Shown piece by piece: positions 35,291-45,238 of a DNA stretch of 64,000 nt (position 1 is the stretch's first letter; the number at the start of each line of letters is the position of its first letter). The stretch is from an uncultured Pseudomonadota bacterium. GTDB lineage: Bacteria; Pseudomonadota; Gammaproteobacteria; Steroidobacterales; Steroidobacteraceae. The notes below the pieces were generated by a model. It searched no databases. It worked only from the letters and a program-made list of their open reading frames with translations, and was not told the DNA's origin. The DNA is taken from positions 1-64,000 of the forward strand of contig CAIVRI010000088.1 of NCBI GenBank assembly GCA_903908265.1, given 5' to 3'. The position numbers were made by a program, and so were the translations under genes.

Positions 35291-37840
35291 CTAGAGCGTC
35301 CTAATGATCGTCACGCGCTCGTAGCACTCAATCTGGTCACCGGCGCGAACGTCATTGTAGTTCTTCACCGCGATACCGCACTCCGTACCTGAGCGAACCT
35401 CGGCCACGTCGTCTTTGTAACGACGCAGCGATTCGAGCGCGCCTTCGAAAATTACAACGTTGTCACGAAGCACACGGATAGGGTTGTTACGCTTCACAAA
35501 TCCATCGATTACGAGGCAACCCGCCACTTGGCCGAACTTGCTCGAACGGAACACATCGCGCACCTGAGCGAGACCAACGATGCTATCGCGAATTTCGGGA
35601 TGCAGCATGCCTGACAAGGCAGCGCGCACATCATCGATCGCTTCGTAAATAATGCTGTAGTGCTGAATCGACACCCCGTGCTCTTTAAGCGCAGATCGAG
35701 CTGCCGCATCTGCCCGCACGTTGAACGCGATGATCCGCGCGTTCGATGCCGAGGCCAACATCACGTCTGATTCCGTTATGCCGCCCACGCCCGAGGAGAT
35801 CACTTTAACTGCGACCTCGCTGGTGGAAAGCTTCTGCAGAGAATCTCGCAATGCCTCAGCCGATCCCTGTACATCTGACTTGATGACAACCTGCACAGTC
35901 TGGGTCTTGCCCTCTTCCAACTGGGAAAAGACATCTTCGAACTTCGGTGCCCGCTGGGCCAGCTTCACATCGCGGAACTTACCCTGACGATGCATAGCCA
36001 CTTCGCGAGCTTTACGCTCGCTTTCGACGACCATAAAGTCATCACCCGCATGCGGCGCGCCTGAAAGGCCCAAAACCTGCACTGGGATCGAGGGACCCGC
36101 ACTCGCCGTGGGAGCGCCCGTCTCGTCGAACATTGCACGGACCCGACCATACTCTTGGCCAGCAATGATGGGATCGCCTTGCTTTAAGGTGCCGCGTTTG
36201 ACGAGGACAGTCGCGACAGCGCCACGACCTTTCTCGATGCTCGACTCCAGCACGACGCCAACAGCGGTACCCGCCGGCGACGCGCGCAGCTCAAGCACTT
36301 CAGCTTGCAGCAACAATGACTCGAGCAGTTGATCAACGCCGAGACCGGTTTTTGCCGACACCGGCACGAAAATTGCGTCGCCACCGTACTCTTCCGGCAC
36401 GATGCCATGTTGAAGCAGTTCGCTCTTGACGCGATCGGGCTCCGCTTCCGGCTTGTCCATTTTGTTTAGCGCGACGACGATCGGAACGCCTGCCGCCTTC
36501 GCGTGCTCGATCGCCTCAATCGTCTGTGGCATGACGCCGTCATCGGCTGCCACTACAAGCACTACGATATCGGTGATTTGCGCACCGCGCGCACGCATCG
36601 ACGAGAAGGCCGCGTGGCCTGGCGTATCGATGAATGTGATAATGCCTCGCGGCGTCGTCACATGGTAAGCACCAATGTGCTGAGTTATTCCGCCGGCTTC
36701 ACCGGCGGCAACTTTCGCGCGCCGGATGTAATCTAGCAAAGACGTCTTACCATGATCGACGTGACCCATAATGGTCACGACCGGCGGACGCGGCAACAGA
36801 TCACCCTGCAGCGTCGGATCGGTAACCAAGGAATCTTCCAGCGCATTTTCGCGTAGCGCCTTGGCGGTATGACCCAACTCCTCTACGACGAGAACAGCTG
36901 TGTCCTGATCGAGCGGCTGATTAATCGTCGCCATGACGCCCATATTCATGAGCGCTTTGATCAGTTCCGCGCCCTTAACAGCCATTTTCTGTGCCAACTC
37001 AGCGACCGTGATGGTCTCTGGAATCGACACTTCGCGCTTTACCGGCGTAGTCGGCATCTCAAAGCCATGACGCCCCTCAGCGGACGCGCCGCCACCACTG
37101 CCACCGCGCCGGAATGCCTTCGCTGGCTTTTTCTTCTTGAATCGATTGCTCGCATCAGAAGAAACGTGCAATTCCTGGCGACCGTAGCGCGTCTCGCGTG
37201 AGTCACGATTATCGACGACTGGCTGAACAAATCGCTCAGGCTTGGTTGGCAGTGGCGTTGCGCTGACATCGGGCACAGCAGCGGCCTTACGAGCGCGATC
37301 CGCTTCCTCACGCACCGCTTGCTCGGCCTGGCGCCGCACTTCTTCTTCGGCAGCGAGACGGGCGTTTTCGATGGCCTGGATGCGTTTCGCTTCGTCAGCG
37401 ATCTTTCGAGCTTCTTCATCAGCAATCCGCTGACGCTCGTCTTCAACGGCACGAATAGCGGCTTCTTCCGCCTCACGCACACGATCGATTTCATCCTGCG
37501 CTGCACGAGCTTGCTCTTCAAGCACGCCACGGTTTATGTAGGTACGCTTCGTGCGCACTTCGACGCTCACGGTCCGGGCGCGGCCCTGGGCCGCACTAAC
37601 CTTAATCTCGCTCTGCGTCTTGCGCTTCAACGTGATCTTACGCGGGCCAGCATTACTGCCGTCATCTTCCGCGTGTCCGTGGGAACGGCGCAGAAATGCT
37701 AGCAACTCACCCTTCTGCTCGTCGGTAATCGAGGCGTCAGAGCCGCCGACGGTAATACCGGCTTCTTCGAATTGCTTTAGCAGCTTCTCAACCGGGATCT
37801 TTAAGACCTCGGCGAATTGGACTACGGTAACATCAGACAT
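35291..37840 (-). CDS. infB: Translation initiation factor IF-2
   Basis: 849 residues. An IF2_N helical domain ([21 protein letters not shown]) is followed by a long charged helical region of E/A/R/Q repeats (about 115-200), then a second IF2_N module ([21 protein letters not shown]). The GTPase domain has [15 protein letters not shown] (near residue 355), DTPGHAAF and NKMDKPEA, followed by domains II-IV ending in [20 protein letters not shown]. It delivers initiator tRNA to the 30S subunit. It sits 12 nt after nusA. Confidence 0.98.
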   Translation of the reverse strand: MSDVTVVQFAEVLKIPVEKLLKQFEEAGITVGGSDASITDEQKGELLAFLRRSHGHAEDDGSNAGPRKITLKRKTQSEIKVSAAQGRARTVSVEVRTKRTYINRGVLEEQARAAQDEIDRVREAEEAAIRAVEDERQRIADEEARKIADEAKRIQAIENARLAAEEEVRRQAEQAVREEADRARKAAAVPDVSATPLPTKPERFVQPVVDNRDSRETRYGRQELHVSSDASNRFKKKKPAKAFRRGGSGGGASAEGRHGFEMPTTPVKREVSIPETITVAELAQKMAVKGAELIKALMNMGVMATINQPLDQDTAVLVVEELGHTAKALRENALEDSLVTDPTLQGDLLPRPPVVTIMGHVDHGKTSLLDYIRRAKVAAGEAGGITQHIGAYHVTTPRGIITFIDTPGHAAFSSMRARGAQITDIVVLVVAADDGVMPQTIEAIEHAKAAGVPIVVALNKMDKPEAEPDRVKSELLQHGIVPEEYGGDAIFVPVSAKTGLGVDQLLESLLLQAEVLELRASPAGTAVGVVLESSIEKGRGAVATVLVKRGTLKQGDPIIAGQEYGRVRAMFDETGAPTASAGPSIPVQVLGLSGAPHAGDDFMVVESERKAREVAMHRQGKFRDVKLAQRAPKFEDVFSQLEEGKTQTVQVVIKSDVQGSAEALRDSLQKLSTSEVAVKVISSGVGGITESDVMLASASNARIIAFNVRADAAARSALKEHGVSIQHYSIIYEAIDDVRAALSGMLHPEIRDSIVGLAQVRDVFRSSKFGQVAGCLVIDGFVKRNNPIRVLRDNVVIFEGALESLRRYKDDVAEVRSGTECGIAVKNYNDVRAGDQIECYERVTIIRTL

Positions 37841-37852
37841 TCAGAAACTCCC

Positions 37853-39364
37853 TCAGGCCGATGCCCCGTCGGTGAACCAATGGGCACGGGCAGCCATAAT
37901 CAGCTTGCCGGCTTCGGTCTGGTTAAGACCACCAACGCCATCGAGATCTTCTGTCGATTGCTCGGCGAGATCCTCGCGCGAACAGACACCGCGAGCAGCC
38001 AGCGCCTTAGCCAACTCATCGGTCATGCCATCCAAGGACAGTAAATCTTCGCTTGGCACGCCTTCCTGACCTTCTTCAGTTGCGATCGCCTGAGTCAACA
38101 ATACGTCCCGGGCACGATTGCGCAACTCACGTACGATTTCGTCGTCGAATTCCTCGATCGCGAGCAGCTCGTTGGTTGGCACGTAGGCAATTTCTTCGAT
38201 CGTCGAGAATCCTTCGCCGACTAGAATCGCAGCAACGTCCTCATCCACGTCGAGGGCTTTCTTAAATACGTCGAGAAGAATGCGCGTCTCCGCCTCGCTC
38301 TTCTCGTCGGCTTGCGCTTCGCTCATGATGTTGAGCTTCCAGCCAGTGAGTTCGGAAGCAAGCCGGATATTTTGGCCGCCGCGACCGATCGCTTGCGACA
38401 ACTTTTCTTCCGCCACCGCAATTTCCATGCTGTGCTGATCTTCGTCGACCACAATTGACGTCACTTCGGCCGGCTGCATCGCGTTAATCACAAACTGCGC
38501 CGGATTTTCCTCAAAAGGAATAATGTCTACGCGCTCACCGGCAATCTCATTAGAGACTGCCTGCACACGACTGCCGCGCATACCGACACAAGCGCCCACT
38601 GGATCGATGCGGTTATCGAGACTACGTACCGATATTTTTGCGCGAGCGCCTGGATCACGGGCTGCACCAAGGATCTGAATCAAGCCCTGACCTACTTCCG
38701 GCACTTCGAGTTTGAACAACTCAATCAGGAATTCCGGGGCGGTGCGCGAAAGAAAAATCTGTGGTCCGCGAATCTCGGAGCGCACCTCTTTCAGGTAAGC
38801 CTTAACGCGGTCTTGAGTGCGAATGGGCTCGCGAGGAATCATATGCTCGCGGGGAATAAATGCTTCTGCATTCTGTCCTAGATCCACGTAAGTACCGTTG
38901 CGATCAACGCGCTTAACGATACCGCTCACCAACGTTCCAACGCGTTCGAGATAAGCCTCGACAACCTGAGCACGCTCAGCTTCGCGCACTTTCTGCACGA
39001 TGACTTGCTTGGCAGTCTGCGCATCGATACGGCCGAAGCCCTCGCCTTCCAGCGGAACCTCAACGAAGTCACCGACAACGGCGCTCGCGTCCACGTCGAG
39101 CGCATCTTCCAGACGCAACTCACGGTCCGGCACTTCGAGTTCGCGAGAATCATCGGCAAACACTTTCCAGCGCTGGAAAACTTCGTAGTCACCGGACTTG
39201 CGGTTAATAGACACCCGCACATCCATTTCTTCGCCCAGACGCTTACGCGTCGCAGACGCGAGGGCAGCTTCGAGTGCCTCGAAGATGATTTCCTTGTCGA
39301 TGCTCTTTTCGTTGGCGACGCTTTCAACTGCGTCGACAATTTCCTTCAGCGTCGTCTTTGCCAT
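37853..39364 (-). CDS. nusA: Transcription termination/antitermination factor NusA
   Basis: 503 residues from the ATG at 39364 (MAKTTLKEIVDAVE), which has GGGAG at the right distance; the ORF-track start three codons upstream overlaps the rimP stop. N-terminal RNAP-binding domain; S1 domain (VSGIVKRVDRNGTYVDLGQ); KH1/KH2 (GACVGMRGSRVQAVSNEIAG, IGRGGQNIRLASELTGW); two C-terminal acidic repeats ending LDGVGGLNQTEAGKLI. The last repeats are the form seen in Gammaproteobacteria. Confidence 0.97.
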   Translation of the reverse strand: MAKTTLKEIVDAVESVANEKSIDKEIIFEALEAALASATRKRLGEEMDVRVSINRKSGDYEVFQRWKVFADDSRELEVPDRELRLEDALDVDASAVVGDFVEVPLEGEGFGRIDAQTAKQVIVQKVREAERAQVVEAYLERVGTLVSGIVKRVDRNGTYVDLGQNAEAFIPREHMIPREPIRTQDRVKAYLKEVRSEIRGPQIFLSRTAPEFLIELFKLEVPEVGQGLIQILGAARDPGARAKISVRSLDNRIDPVGACVGMRGSRVQAVSNEIAGERVDIIPFEENPAQFVINAMQPAEVTSIVVDEDQHSMEIAVAEEKLSQAIGRGGQNIRLASELTGWKLNIMSEAQADEKSEAETRILLDVFKKALDVDEDVAAILVGEGFSTIEEIAYVPTNELLAIEEFDDEIVRELRNRARDVLLTQAIATEEGQEGVPSEDLLSLDGMTDELAKALAARGVCSREDLAEQSTEDLDGVGGLNQTEAGKLIMAARAHWFTDGASA

Positions 39365-39369
39365 GCTTA

Positions 39370-39849
39370 TCACTCCCGTCGGGTGCCGTAATGAGGCACC
39401 AGCCGTGCTGTCTTGATCTCGTTGAAACCCAAAACCACTTCGTTACCATCCACTCGCAGCAAGACGCCCGAATCGGACGTAGAGACGAGATCACCCGTCC
39501 AACGCCGACGACCCTCTCGCGGCAAGTGGCTCTCCACATGCACGCGGCTACCGACGAAGCGCGCAAAATGCGCAGGCTTCACCAGCGGCCGATCAGAACC
39601 AGGCGAAGACACCTCTAGGGTGTATTCGCTACGAATCGGGTCGGAGGCGTCGAGCAACTCGCTGCTCATACGGCTCACTGCGGCACAGTCTTCGACCGTG
39701 ACGTAATGCCCCTCCGTCTCTCCGCCCGGGTGGTCTATATAGAGACGCAGTAGCCCACCACCATGGTGGGCATTGAATTCCAGCTCCACCAGTTCGTAGC
39801 CCAAGGCCACGATTCCCGGCTCCAGCATCGAAATCAGCGTCTCTCGCAT
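39370..39849 (-). CDS. rimP: Ribosome maturation factor RimP
   Basis: 159 residues from the ATG at 39849 (MRETLISMLEPGIVALGYELVELEF). The 31 extra residues in the track (WATGPFFWSIFCG...) are translated from the leader and are not protein-like. Family motifs are RLYIDHPGG, VTVEDCAAVSRMSSELLD and YTLEVSSPGSDRPL. First gene of the operon. An intrinsic-type hairpin lies about 120 bp upstream in the leader. Confidence 0.95.
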   Translation of the reverse strand: MRETLISMLEPGIVALGYELVELEFNAHHGGGLLRLYIDHPGGETEGHYVTVEDCAAVSRMSSELLDASDPIRSEYTLEVSSPGSDRPLVKPAHFARFVGSRVHVESHLPREGRRRWTGDLVSTSDSGVLLRVDGNEVVLGFNEIKTARLVPHYGTRRE

Positions 39850-40266
39850 CGACCCAGCACCCCGAGCCCCAAGGCCCGCTCCGCATGGTCCACAAAAAAT
39901 GGACCAAAAAAATGGGCCCGTGGCCCATAACCGGGGTCGCAAGGCGTATACGCCCCCGACCCAAACGAAAAAGCCCCCGGCGGGGCTTTCTCTCTGTCCG
40001 AAAAAGAACCGCTCAGCCAGAGACGATTCCCAAGGCGGCGGATTCTATCGGAAATCCCCCCCCGTCGAAAAGGATTTTATGCAGTCAACCGGCCGGCTGC
40101 CCATTCGTGGCATTTATGGGGTCCGTATACCCCCCCCACCCGGGCCGGGCCGGGCCAGCGACTGAGCAAGCTGCAATCCGAGCCAACCCCTAGCCCGCAC
40201 TGCACCATGCCGGTCTATACTCGGCGGGAGCACGGGTGCTCGGGCCTAAAATCCAATAGAGATACA
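39850..40266. other. 417-bp divergent intergenic region between rimP operon and oxidoreductase operon
   Basis: This contains the minus-strand leader of the rimP operon with its hairpin, C-runs at 40058-40065 and 40130-40137, and three tandem GGGCC units at 40142-40156. I searched for a tRNA-Leu/metY-like tRNA, common at this position in E. coli relatives, and did not see a cloverleaf or T-loop. Confidence 0.55.
39970..39989 (-). terminator. Intrinsic terminator/attenuator in the rimP-nusA leader
   Basis: On the minus strand AAAGCCCC-GCCG-GGGGCTTT forms a perfect 8-bp stem followed by TTCGTTT, so the stem's T-run continues into a U-rich tail. It lies 120 bp upstream of rimP and downstream of no other minus-strand gene, so it probably acts as a leader attenuator, a position where NusA feedback is known in E. 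coli. On the plus strand the tail is CTCTCT, so termination there is weaker. Confidence 0.65.
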
Positions 40267-42042
40267 ATGGATCCAACTGATATTGGGCAACCGGACTACT
40301 TCCACCGGGTAGTCGACTGCCAGTGGGCCTGCCCGGCCCATACTGACGTCCCGGAATACATCCGGCTTATCGCCCAAGGGCGATTTACGGACGCCTACCT
40401 CGTCAACCGCGAGTCCAACGTTTTTCCCGGCATTCTGGGGCGCGTCTGTGACCGCCCCTGCGAGCCGGCTTGCCGGCGTGGGCGGGTCGAAGAAAAGCCC
40501 GTCGCAATTTGCCGCCTGAAACGGGTCGCCGCGGATCACCGCGATGACATCCGCGACATACTGCCGACAGCAGGTGCTCCGAATGGGCGCCGGGTGGCCT
40601 GCATCGGAGCCGGCCCCGCCTCGCTGACAGTTGCGAATGACCTGCTGCCGTTGGGCTATGCCGTCACCATATTTGAACAATGGGCTGTTACCGGCGGCTT
40701 GATGCGTTCAAACATCCCGTCATTCCGCTTGCCAGCGGCTGTTCTGGACGAAGAGATCGGTTTTATTGTCGAGATGGGCGCAGACCTTCGCCTAGGTACA
40801 CGAGTCGACAGTCTGCAGGCCCTGATAGACGAGGGTTATGACGCAATCTTTATCGGTTCCGGCGCGCCGCGAGCAAAAGACCTCCGGATCGCTGGCCGCG
40901 ATGACTCCAATCGCATTCACTCCGGCATTGACTGGCTGCAATCGATCGCTTTCGGACATACCGAGGCCATCGGCGAGCGCGTCCTGATCATTGGCGTTGG
41001 CAATACCGCAATGGACTGCTGCCGATCAGCGCTGCGACTGGGCGCCAAAGACGTCAAGGTCATGGCACGAAAGCCTCGGCAGTTCTTCAAGGCCTCCCAG
41101 TGGGAACTCGAAGACGCCGAGTCAGAAGGTGTGCAAATCGTTATCAATCACGCCCCCAAATCGTTCGTGATCGAAAACGGTCAGTTAGTCGGCATGCTAT
41201 TCGAAGAAATCGAGTATGACCTCGATGGCACCCGCATCATCAGCGAACGCGTGATTGGGGAGAAGGTCATCCCCTGCGACGACGTGATCTTGGCCATCGG
41301 TCAGGAAAATCTGTTCCCTTACGTGGAACGCAACCTTGGCATCGAATTTGACCGATGGAACGTGCCGGTCGTCGACGCGAAGAGTTTTGAGTCGACGCGT
41401 CCAGGCGTTTTCTTTGGCGGCGACGCCGCTTTCGGCCCTAAGAACATCATCTGGGCCGTCGAACACGGCCATCAGGCAGCCCTATCGATCCATTTGCGCG
41501 CCCAAAACAAGACCGTGGCTGACCGCCCGGCGCGTGGCGTTACCCTATCGAGTCGGAAAATGGGCATCCACGAGTGGTCGTACAAGAATGACTACAACCC
41601 TTCTGAGCGGCGTCTTGTGCCCCATGTGGGATTGGCCGAGCGCTTCAAGAAACTAAAAATTGAGGTGGAACTGGGTTTTGACGCGGAACAAACCGCTTTA
41701 GAGGTCCAGCGCTGCCTGAACTGTGACGTGCAGACCGTCTTCTCAGCGCCGGCGTGTATTGAGTGTGACGCCTGCATCGATATCTGCCCGGTCGACTGTC
41801 TGACCATCACTCCGAATGGAACGGCAGAGGAACTGGAAAGCCGGACTAAAGTGCCGCGCTTGGACAAAACCAGCCCGCTGTACGTTTCAGCACCACTGAA
41901 GCCGACCGGCCGGGTCATGCTCAAGGACGAAGACTTGTGCGTACACTGCGGCCTGTGCGCAGAGCGCTGCCCAACCGCCGCTTGGGACATGCAGAAATCG
42001 ACCATCCACATCCCGCACGCTAGCCTCGGACAGGCCTCATGA
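40267..42042 (+). CDS. FAD/Fe-S NAD(P)H oxidoreductase subunit (GltD-like) with C-terminal ferredoxin domain
   Basis: 591 residues from the ATG at 40267; the 20 residues before it are unlikely. The N-terminal Fe-S helical domain, as in GltD/DPD, has CQWACPAHTDVPEYI and GRVCDRPCEPACRRG. An FAD Rossmann fold follows (RVACIGAGPASLTVANDL), then an NAD(P) Rossmann fold (VLIIGVGNTAMDCCRSA) and the FAD-closing PGVFFGGDAAFGPKNII. The C-terminus has two [4Fe-4S] sites: CIECDACIDICPVDC and CVHCGLCAERCPTAAW. It overlaps the next gene by ATGA. Predicted role: electron transfer between NAD(P)H and the 2-oxoacid oxidoreductase encoded downstream, directly via its built-in ferredoxin. Direction and nucleotide preference cannot be read from sequence. 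Confidence 0.87.
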   Translation: MDPTDIGQPDYFHRVVDCQWACPAHTDVPEYIRLIAQGRFTDAYLVNRESNVFPGILGRVCDRPCEPACRRGRVEEKPVAICRLKRVAADHRDDIRDILPTAGAPNGRRVACIGAGPASLTVANDLLPLGYAVTIFEQWAVTGGLMRSNIPSFRLPAAVLDEEIGFIVEMGADLRLGTRVDSLQALIDEGYDAIFIGSGAPRAKDLRIAGRDDSNRIHSGIDWLQSIAFGHTEAIGERVLIIGVGNTAMDCCRSALRLGAKDVKVMARKPRQFFKASQWELEDAESEGVQIVINHAPKSFVIENGQLVGMLFEEIEYDLDGTRIISERVIGEKVIPCDDVILAIGQENLFPYVERNLGIEFDRWNVPVVDAKSFESTRPGVFFGGDAAFGPKNIIWAVEHGHQAALSIHLRAQNKTVADRPARGVTLSSRKMGIHEWSYKNDYNPSERRLVPHVGLAERFKKLKIEVELGFDAEQTALEVQRCLNCDVQTVFSAPACIECDACIDICPVDCLTITPNGTAEELESRTKVPRLDKTSPLYVSAPLKPTGRVMLKDEDLCVHCGLCAERCPTAAWDMQKSTIHIPHASLGQAS

Positions 42043-43862
42043 CACCGCAAACGACGGCGACCGCACGCGTGAATGATCTAGTCATTCGCTTCGCCAACGT
42101 AAATGGGACGGGCTCCGCAAGCGCCAATAATCTGATCATGAAGTCCATCTTCCGGATGGGCGTCCCGGTGACTGGAAAGAACTACTTTCCTTCGAATATC
42201 CAAGGCTTGCCCACGTGGTATGAAATCCGTGTTTCCAAGGATGGGTATCTCGCACGCGGCGAACAAATCGACGTCTTAGTGGCTATGAATATCGAGACCT
42301 ACGCGCGCGATGTCAAGGATGTTGCTCCTGGTGGGTTTCTGGTCTATGACTCCACGTGGTCCCGCAGCGCGCTGCTGTCTCGCGATGACATCACGGTACT
42401 CGGCATACCCTTCGCGCGACTGTGCAATGAAAACTTTGACGGACTCCGCAATCGGACTCTGATGAAGAACATTTGCTATGCCGGCGCGATGGCCGCGTTG
42501 CTCAATATCGATTACGAAGTCATACGAAAACTAGTTACCGAACAATACGCTTCTAAGCCAAAGCTCGTTGATGCCAATATGAAGGCAATCGAGCTCGGCT
42601 ACCAATACGCGCAACAACATCTCTCCTGTCCACTGCCGTTCACCATTGCCCGCATGGACTCCACACAAGGACAAGTGCTCATCGATGGCAACACGGCAGC
42701 GGGCTTGGGCTGTGTGTACGCGGGTGCAACCGTCGGCGCTTGGTATCCCATTACCCCTTCCACGTCGCTAATGGACGCTTTCCGTGGCTTCTGCGAGCGC
42801 TACCGCGTCGATCCGGAAACCCACGAAAAAAAGTTCATCGTTCTGCAGGCAGAAGACGAACTCGCAGCAATCGGCATGGTGATCGGCGCCTCTTGGAACG
42901 GCGCCCGCGCCTTTACCCCGACCAGCGGACCAGGCATCTCTCTGATGAACGAATTCATCGGCCTCGCCTACTATGCAGAGGTGCCAGCGGTATTATTCGA
43001 CGTCCAGCGCGTGGGCCCTTCAACCGGCATGCCCACCCGGACGCAACAATGTGATGTCCTGCTTTGCGCGTATGCCTCCCATGGTGATACCCGGCACGTA
43101 TTGTTGTTCCCAGCCAATCCAAAAGAGTGTTTCGAACTGGCGCCGGTTGCGTTTGACCTCGCGGAACGGCTACAGACGCCCGTCTTCGTGCTGTCTGATC
43201 TCGACATCGGCATGAATGACTGGATGGTGCCAGCACTGCAGTGGAACAATGACTACACCCCGGATCGCGGCAAAGTCCTCTCTAAAGAACAGATCGACGA
43301 ACTACCGAAGTTCCAGCGTTATCTCGACCCTGATGGAGACGGCATCCCCTACCGCACGCTACCGGGAGTCTCGCCAAAGGGCGGGTACTTCACCCGTGGA
43401 TCGAGCCATAACAAGTTCGGTGGTTATACCGAGGACTCCGCGGAGTATCAGGAAGTTCTCGACCGGCTAGTCAGAAAATTTAACACCGCTAAAACCATCG
43501 TCCCTCCCGCAATCCTGCTCGGCCCGGGCAATCGCGCAATCGGAATTCTGTCGTATGGCAGTTGCGACGAGGCAATCAAAGAATCCCTGCATCAACTGTC
43601 AGCTGCAGGAGTCGAAGTCGACTACCTTCGAGTGAGAGCTTTCCCATTTGGTGCGGAGGTCGACACGTTCCTCGCGCAACACCAGATGATCTACGTCGTT
43701 GAACAGAATCGGGACGCACAATTGCGATCACTGCTCGTGCTTGAAACGGAGGTCGAGAAACGCAAGCTCGTCCCCGTCCTGCATTATGACGGAATGCCGA
43801 TGACGGCCCGATTTGTCACCGACGCGGTGCTCGCGCACACGCCTGTCGACGCGACACTCTAA
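42039..43862 (+). CDS. korA: 2-oxoacid:acceptor oxidoreductase, fused gamma-alpha subunit (KorA type)
   Basis: 607 residues. Residues about 1-195 are the gamma domain (RFANVNGTGSASANNLIMKS, KNYFPSNIQGLPTWYEIRVS). Residues about 215-600 are the alpha/pyrimidine-binding domain (AGATVGAWYPITPSTSLMDAF, EDELAAIGMVIGASWNGARAFTPTSGPGISLM). This is the gamma-alpha fusion seen in two-subunit 2-oxoglutarate (Kor) and related enzymes, which convert 2-oxoacid plus CoA to acyl-CoA and CO2 with low-potential electron carriers. The substrate is probably 2-oxoglutarate, but a branched-chain 2-oxoacid is possible. Confidence 0.9.
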   Translation: MTPQTTATARVNDLVIRFANVNGTGSASANNLIMKSIFRMGVPVTGKNYFPSNIQGLPTWYEIRVSKDGYLARGEQIDVLVAMNIETYARDVKDVAPGGFLVYDSTWSRSALLSRDDITVLGIPFARLCNENFDGLRNRTLMKNICYAGAMAALLNIDYEVIRKLVTEQYASKPKLVDANMKAIELGYQYAQQHLSCPLPFTIARMDSTQGQVLIDGNTAAGLGCVYAGATVGAWYPITPSTSLMDAFRGFCERYRVDPETHEKKFIVLQAEDELAAIGMVIGASWNGARAFTPTSGPGISLMNEFIGLAYYAEVPAVLFDVQRVGPSTGMPTRTQQCDVLLCAYASHGDTRHVLLFPANPKECFELAPVAFDLAERLQTPVFVLSDLDIGMNDWMVPALQWNNDYTPDRGKVLSKEQIDELPKFQRYLDPDGDGIPYRTLPGVSPKGGYFTRGSSHNKFGGYTEDSAEYQEVLDRLVRKFNTAKTIVPPAILLGPGNRAIGILSYGSCDEAIKESLHQLSAAGVEVDYLRVRAFPFGAEVDTFLAQHQMIYVVEQNRDAQLRSLLVLETEVEKRKLVPVLHYDGMPMTARFVTDAVLAHTPVDATL

Positions 43863-43877
43863 AGGAGCCCCGCCCCC

Positions 43878-44930
43878 GTGACCTCCATTACAAAACCAAA
43901 AGTCGCCCACCCCTCGCTACCGCGCAATGACTTGGGACTCACCCGTCGCGACTATGAGGGGAGCATGTCCACGCTGTGCGCCGGTTGCGGCCATGACTCC
44001 GTCACGGCTGCGATCGTCGAGGCGGTCTGGGGTCTATCTATGCGGCCGCAGGACCTGGTCAAGCTGTCGGGTATCGGTTGCTCCTCGAAGACGACTGCGT
44101 ACTTCGTCGGCGCCGCGCATGGGTTCAACTCAGTCCACGGGCGCATGCCCTCGGTCGCGTCGGGCGCCAATGCTGCGAACCGGACACTCAAGTACATCGG
44201 CATCTCCGGCGATGGAGACTCTCTATCGATTGGACTAGGCCAACTCTCGCACGCCATTCGTCGAAATCTAGACATGCTGTATGTGATCGAGAACAACGGC
44301 GTCTATGGACTTACCAAAGGACAGTTTTCGGCCTCTGCTGATCTTGGTACCAAGTCAAAGAAAGGCGAAGCGAACCTGCAAACTGCAATCGACCCAGTCC
44401 TTCTTGCACTGACACTGGGCGCCGGGTTCGTTGCACGCGGATTTTCAGGTGATAAAGCGCAGCTGATTCCGCTGATCCAAGCCGGACTACGGCATCCTGG
44501 GTTTGCGATCATTGATGTGCTTTCGCCGTGCGTCACCTTCAACGATCACGAAGGCTCGACAAAGAGCTACCAGTACACCCGTGACCACTATCACGCAGCA
44601 GTTGAGACCGACTTTGTACCAAGAGCCACGGCCATTGAAGTGAATTACGAGGCTAGCGCTGTAGTGCCACTACACGACGGCAGTCAACTGCGGTTACGCA
44701 AGTTAGACGGCGCATTTGACACTAGTAATCGAGCCGCGGCCTATGCGCACATCGCAGCAAAGTTGCAAGAGGGTGAGCACGTCACAGGGCTAATCCACGC
44801 CTCAGCGGCGGGCGAGCATGAAATGCATACCCAGAACCATACCGTCACGACCGCGTTGAACGCACTGCCCTATGCCGAACTGAATCCAGGACAGGCTGCG
44901 CTATCCAAGTTAATGGCACGCTATTGCTGA
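43878..44930 (+). CDS. korB: 2-oxoacid:acceptor oxidoreductase beta subunit, TPP-binding (KorB type)
   Basis: 350 residues, GTG start at 43878 behind AAAGGAG. TPP/Mg motif: ISGDGDSLSIGLGQLSHAIR-RNLDMLYVIENN. CAGCGHDSV and GIGCSSKT supply Cys ligands for the single [4Fe-4S] cluster. LSPCVTFNDHEGSTKSYQYT is typical of KorB. It completes the alpha-gamma/beta enzyme with the preceding gene. The three genes form a compact operon with 4-nt and 15-nt junctions. It converges on a small minus-strand gene. Confidence 0.92.
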   Translation: MTSITKPKVAHPSLPRNDLGLTRRDYEGSMSTLCAGCGHDSVTAAIVEAVWGLSMRPQDLVKLSGIGCSSKTTAYFVGAAHGFNSVHGRMPSVASGANAANRTLKYIGISGDGDSLSIGLGQLSHAIRRNLDMLYVIENNGVYGLTKGQFSASADLGTKSKKGEANLQTAIDPVLLALTLGAGFVARGFSGDKAQLIPLIQAGLRHPGFAIIDVLSPCVTFNDHEGSTKSYQYTRDHYHAAVETDFVPRATAIEVNYEASAVVPLHDGSQLRLRKLDGAFDTSNRAAAYAHIAAKLQEGEHVTGLIHASAAGEHEMHTQNHTVTTALNALPYAELNPGQAALSKLMARYC

Positions 44931-44947
44931 GCGCTTCGGCACTCTTT

Positions 44948-45163
44948 TTAAGTGCGCATGCTGCGCTGCCAATTGGCTAGCGCAGTCTTTCCCTGTGCAG
45001 TAACTACCGATGCAGTGCCTCTCGCGGCCTGCTCTACATAGCCCCGACGGGTCAGTTTCTCAAGCAGCAACTGCGGCAGCGGTGCGCCAGTGAGCCCCTT
45101 GGCGGCGGCCCCGCCCAACTTCGCAAAGGTGGCCCAGTCAGCATTGCTAAGGAAATCTTCCAT
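44948..45163 (-). CDS. Small hypothetical protein, possible winged-helix
   Basis: 71 residues from the ATG at 45163 (MEDFLSNADWATFAKLG); the ORF track adds 18 residues with no RBS. LPQLLLEKLTRRGYVEQAARGTASVVTAQGKTAL has the helix-turn-strand spacing of a small winged-helix C-terminal half (compare 'L.RRGYV......VVT..GK'). Family not recognised. It may be transcribed with the upstream fatty-acid-hydroxylase gene, 75 nt away. Confidence 0.5.
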   Translation of the reverse strand: MEDFLSNADWATFAKLGGAAAKGLTGAPLPQLLLEKLTRRGYVEQAARGTASVVTAQGKTALANWQRSMRT

Positions 45164-45238
45164 CTCGGATCCTTCGGGCGCGAAAGCGCCGCACGGGACT
45201 ATATTATGGTGAATCACGCCGAAGAACCACGTCCCGTG

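Noticed and set aside
40142-40156. Three tandem GGGCC units as a regulatory repeat
   Set aside because: Too short and in GC-rich DNA; cannot be separated from chance.
40000-40200. tRNA gene ahead of rimP
   Set aside because: A tRNA is common at this place in related operons, but no T-loop (GTTCRAATC) or acceptor pairing could be found.
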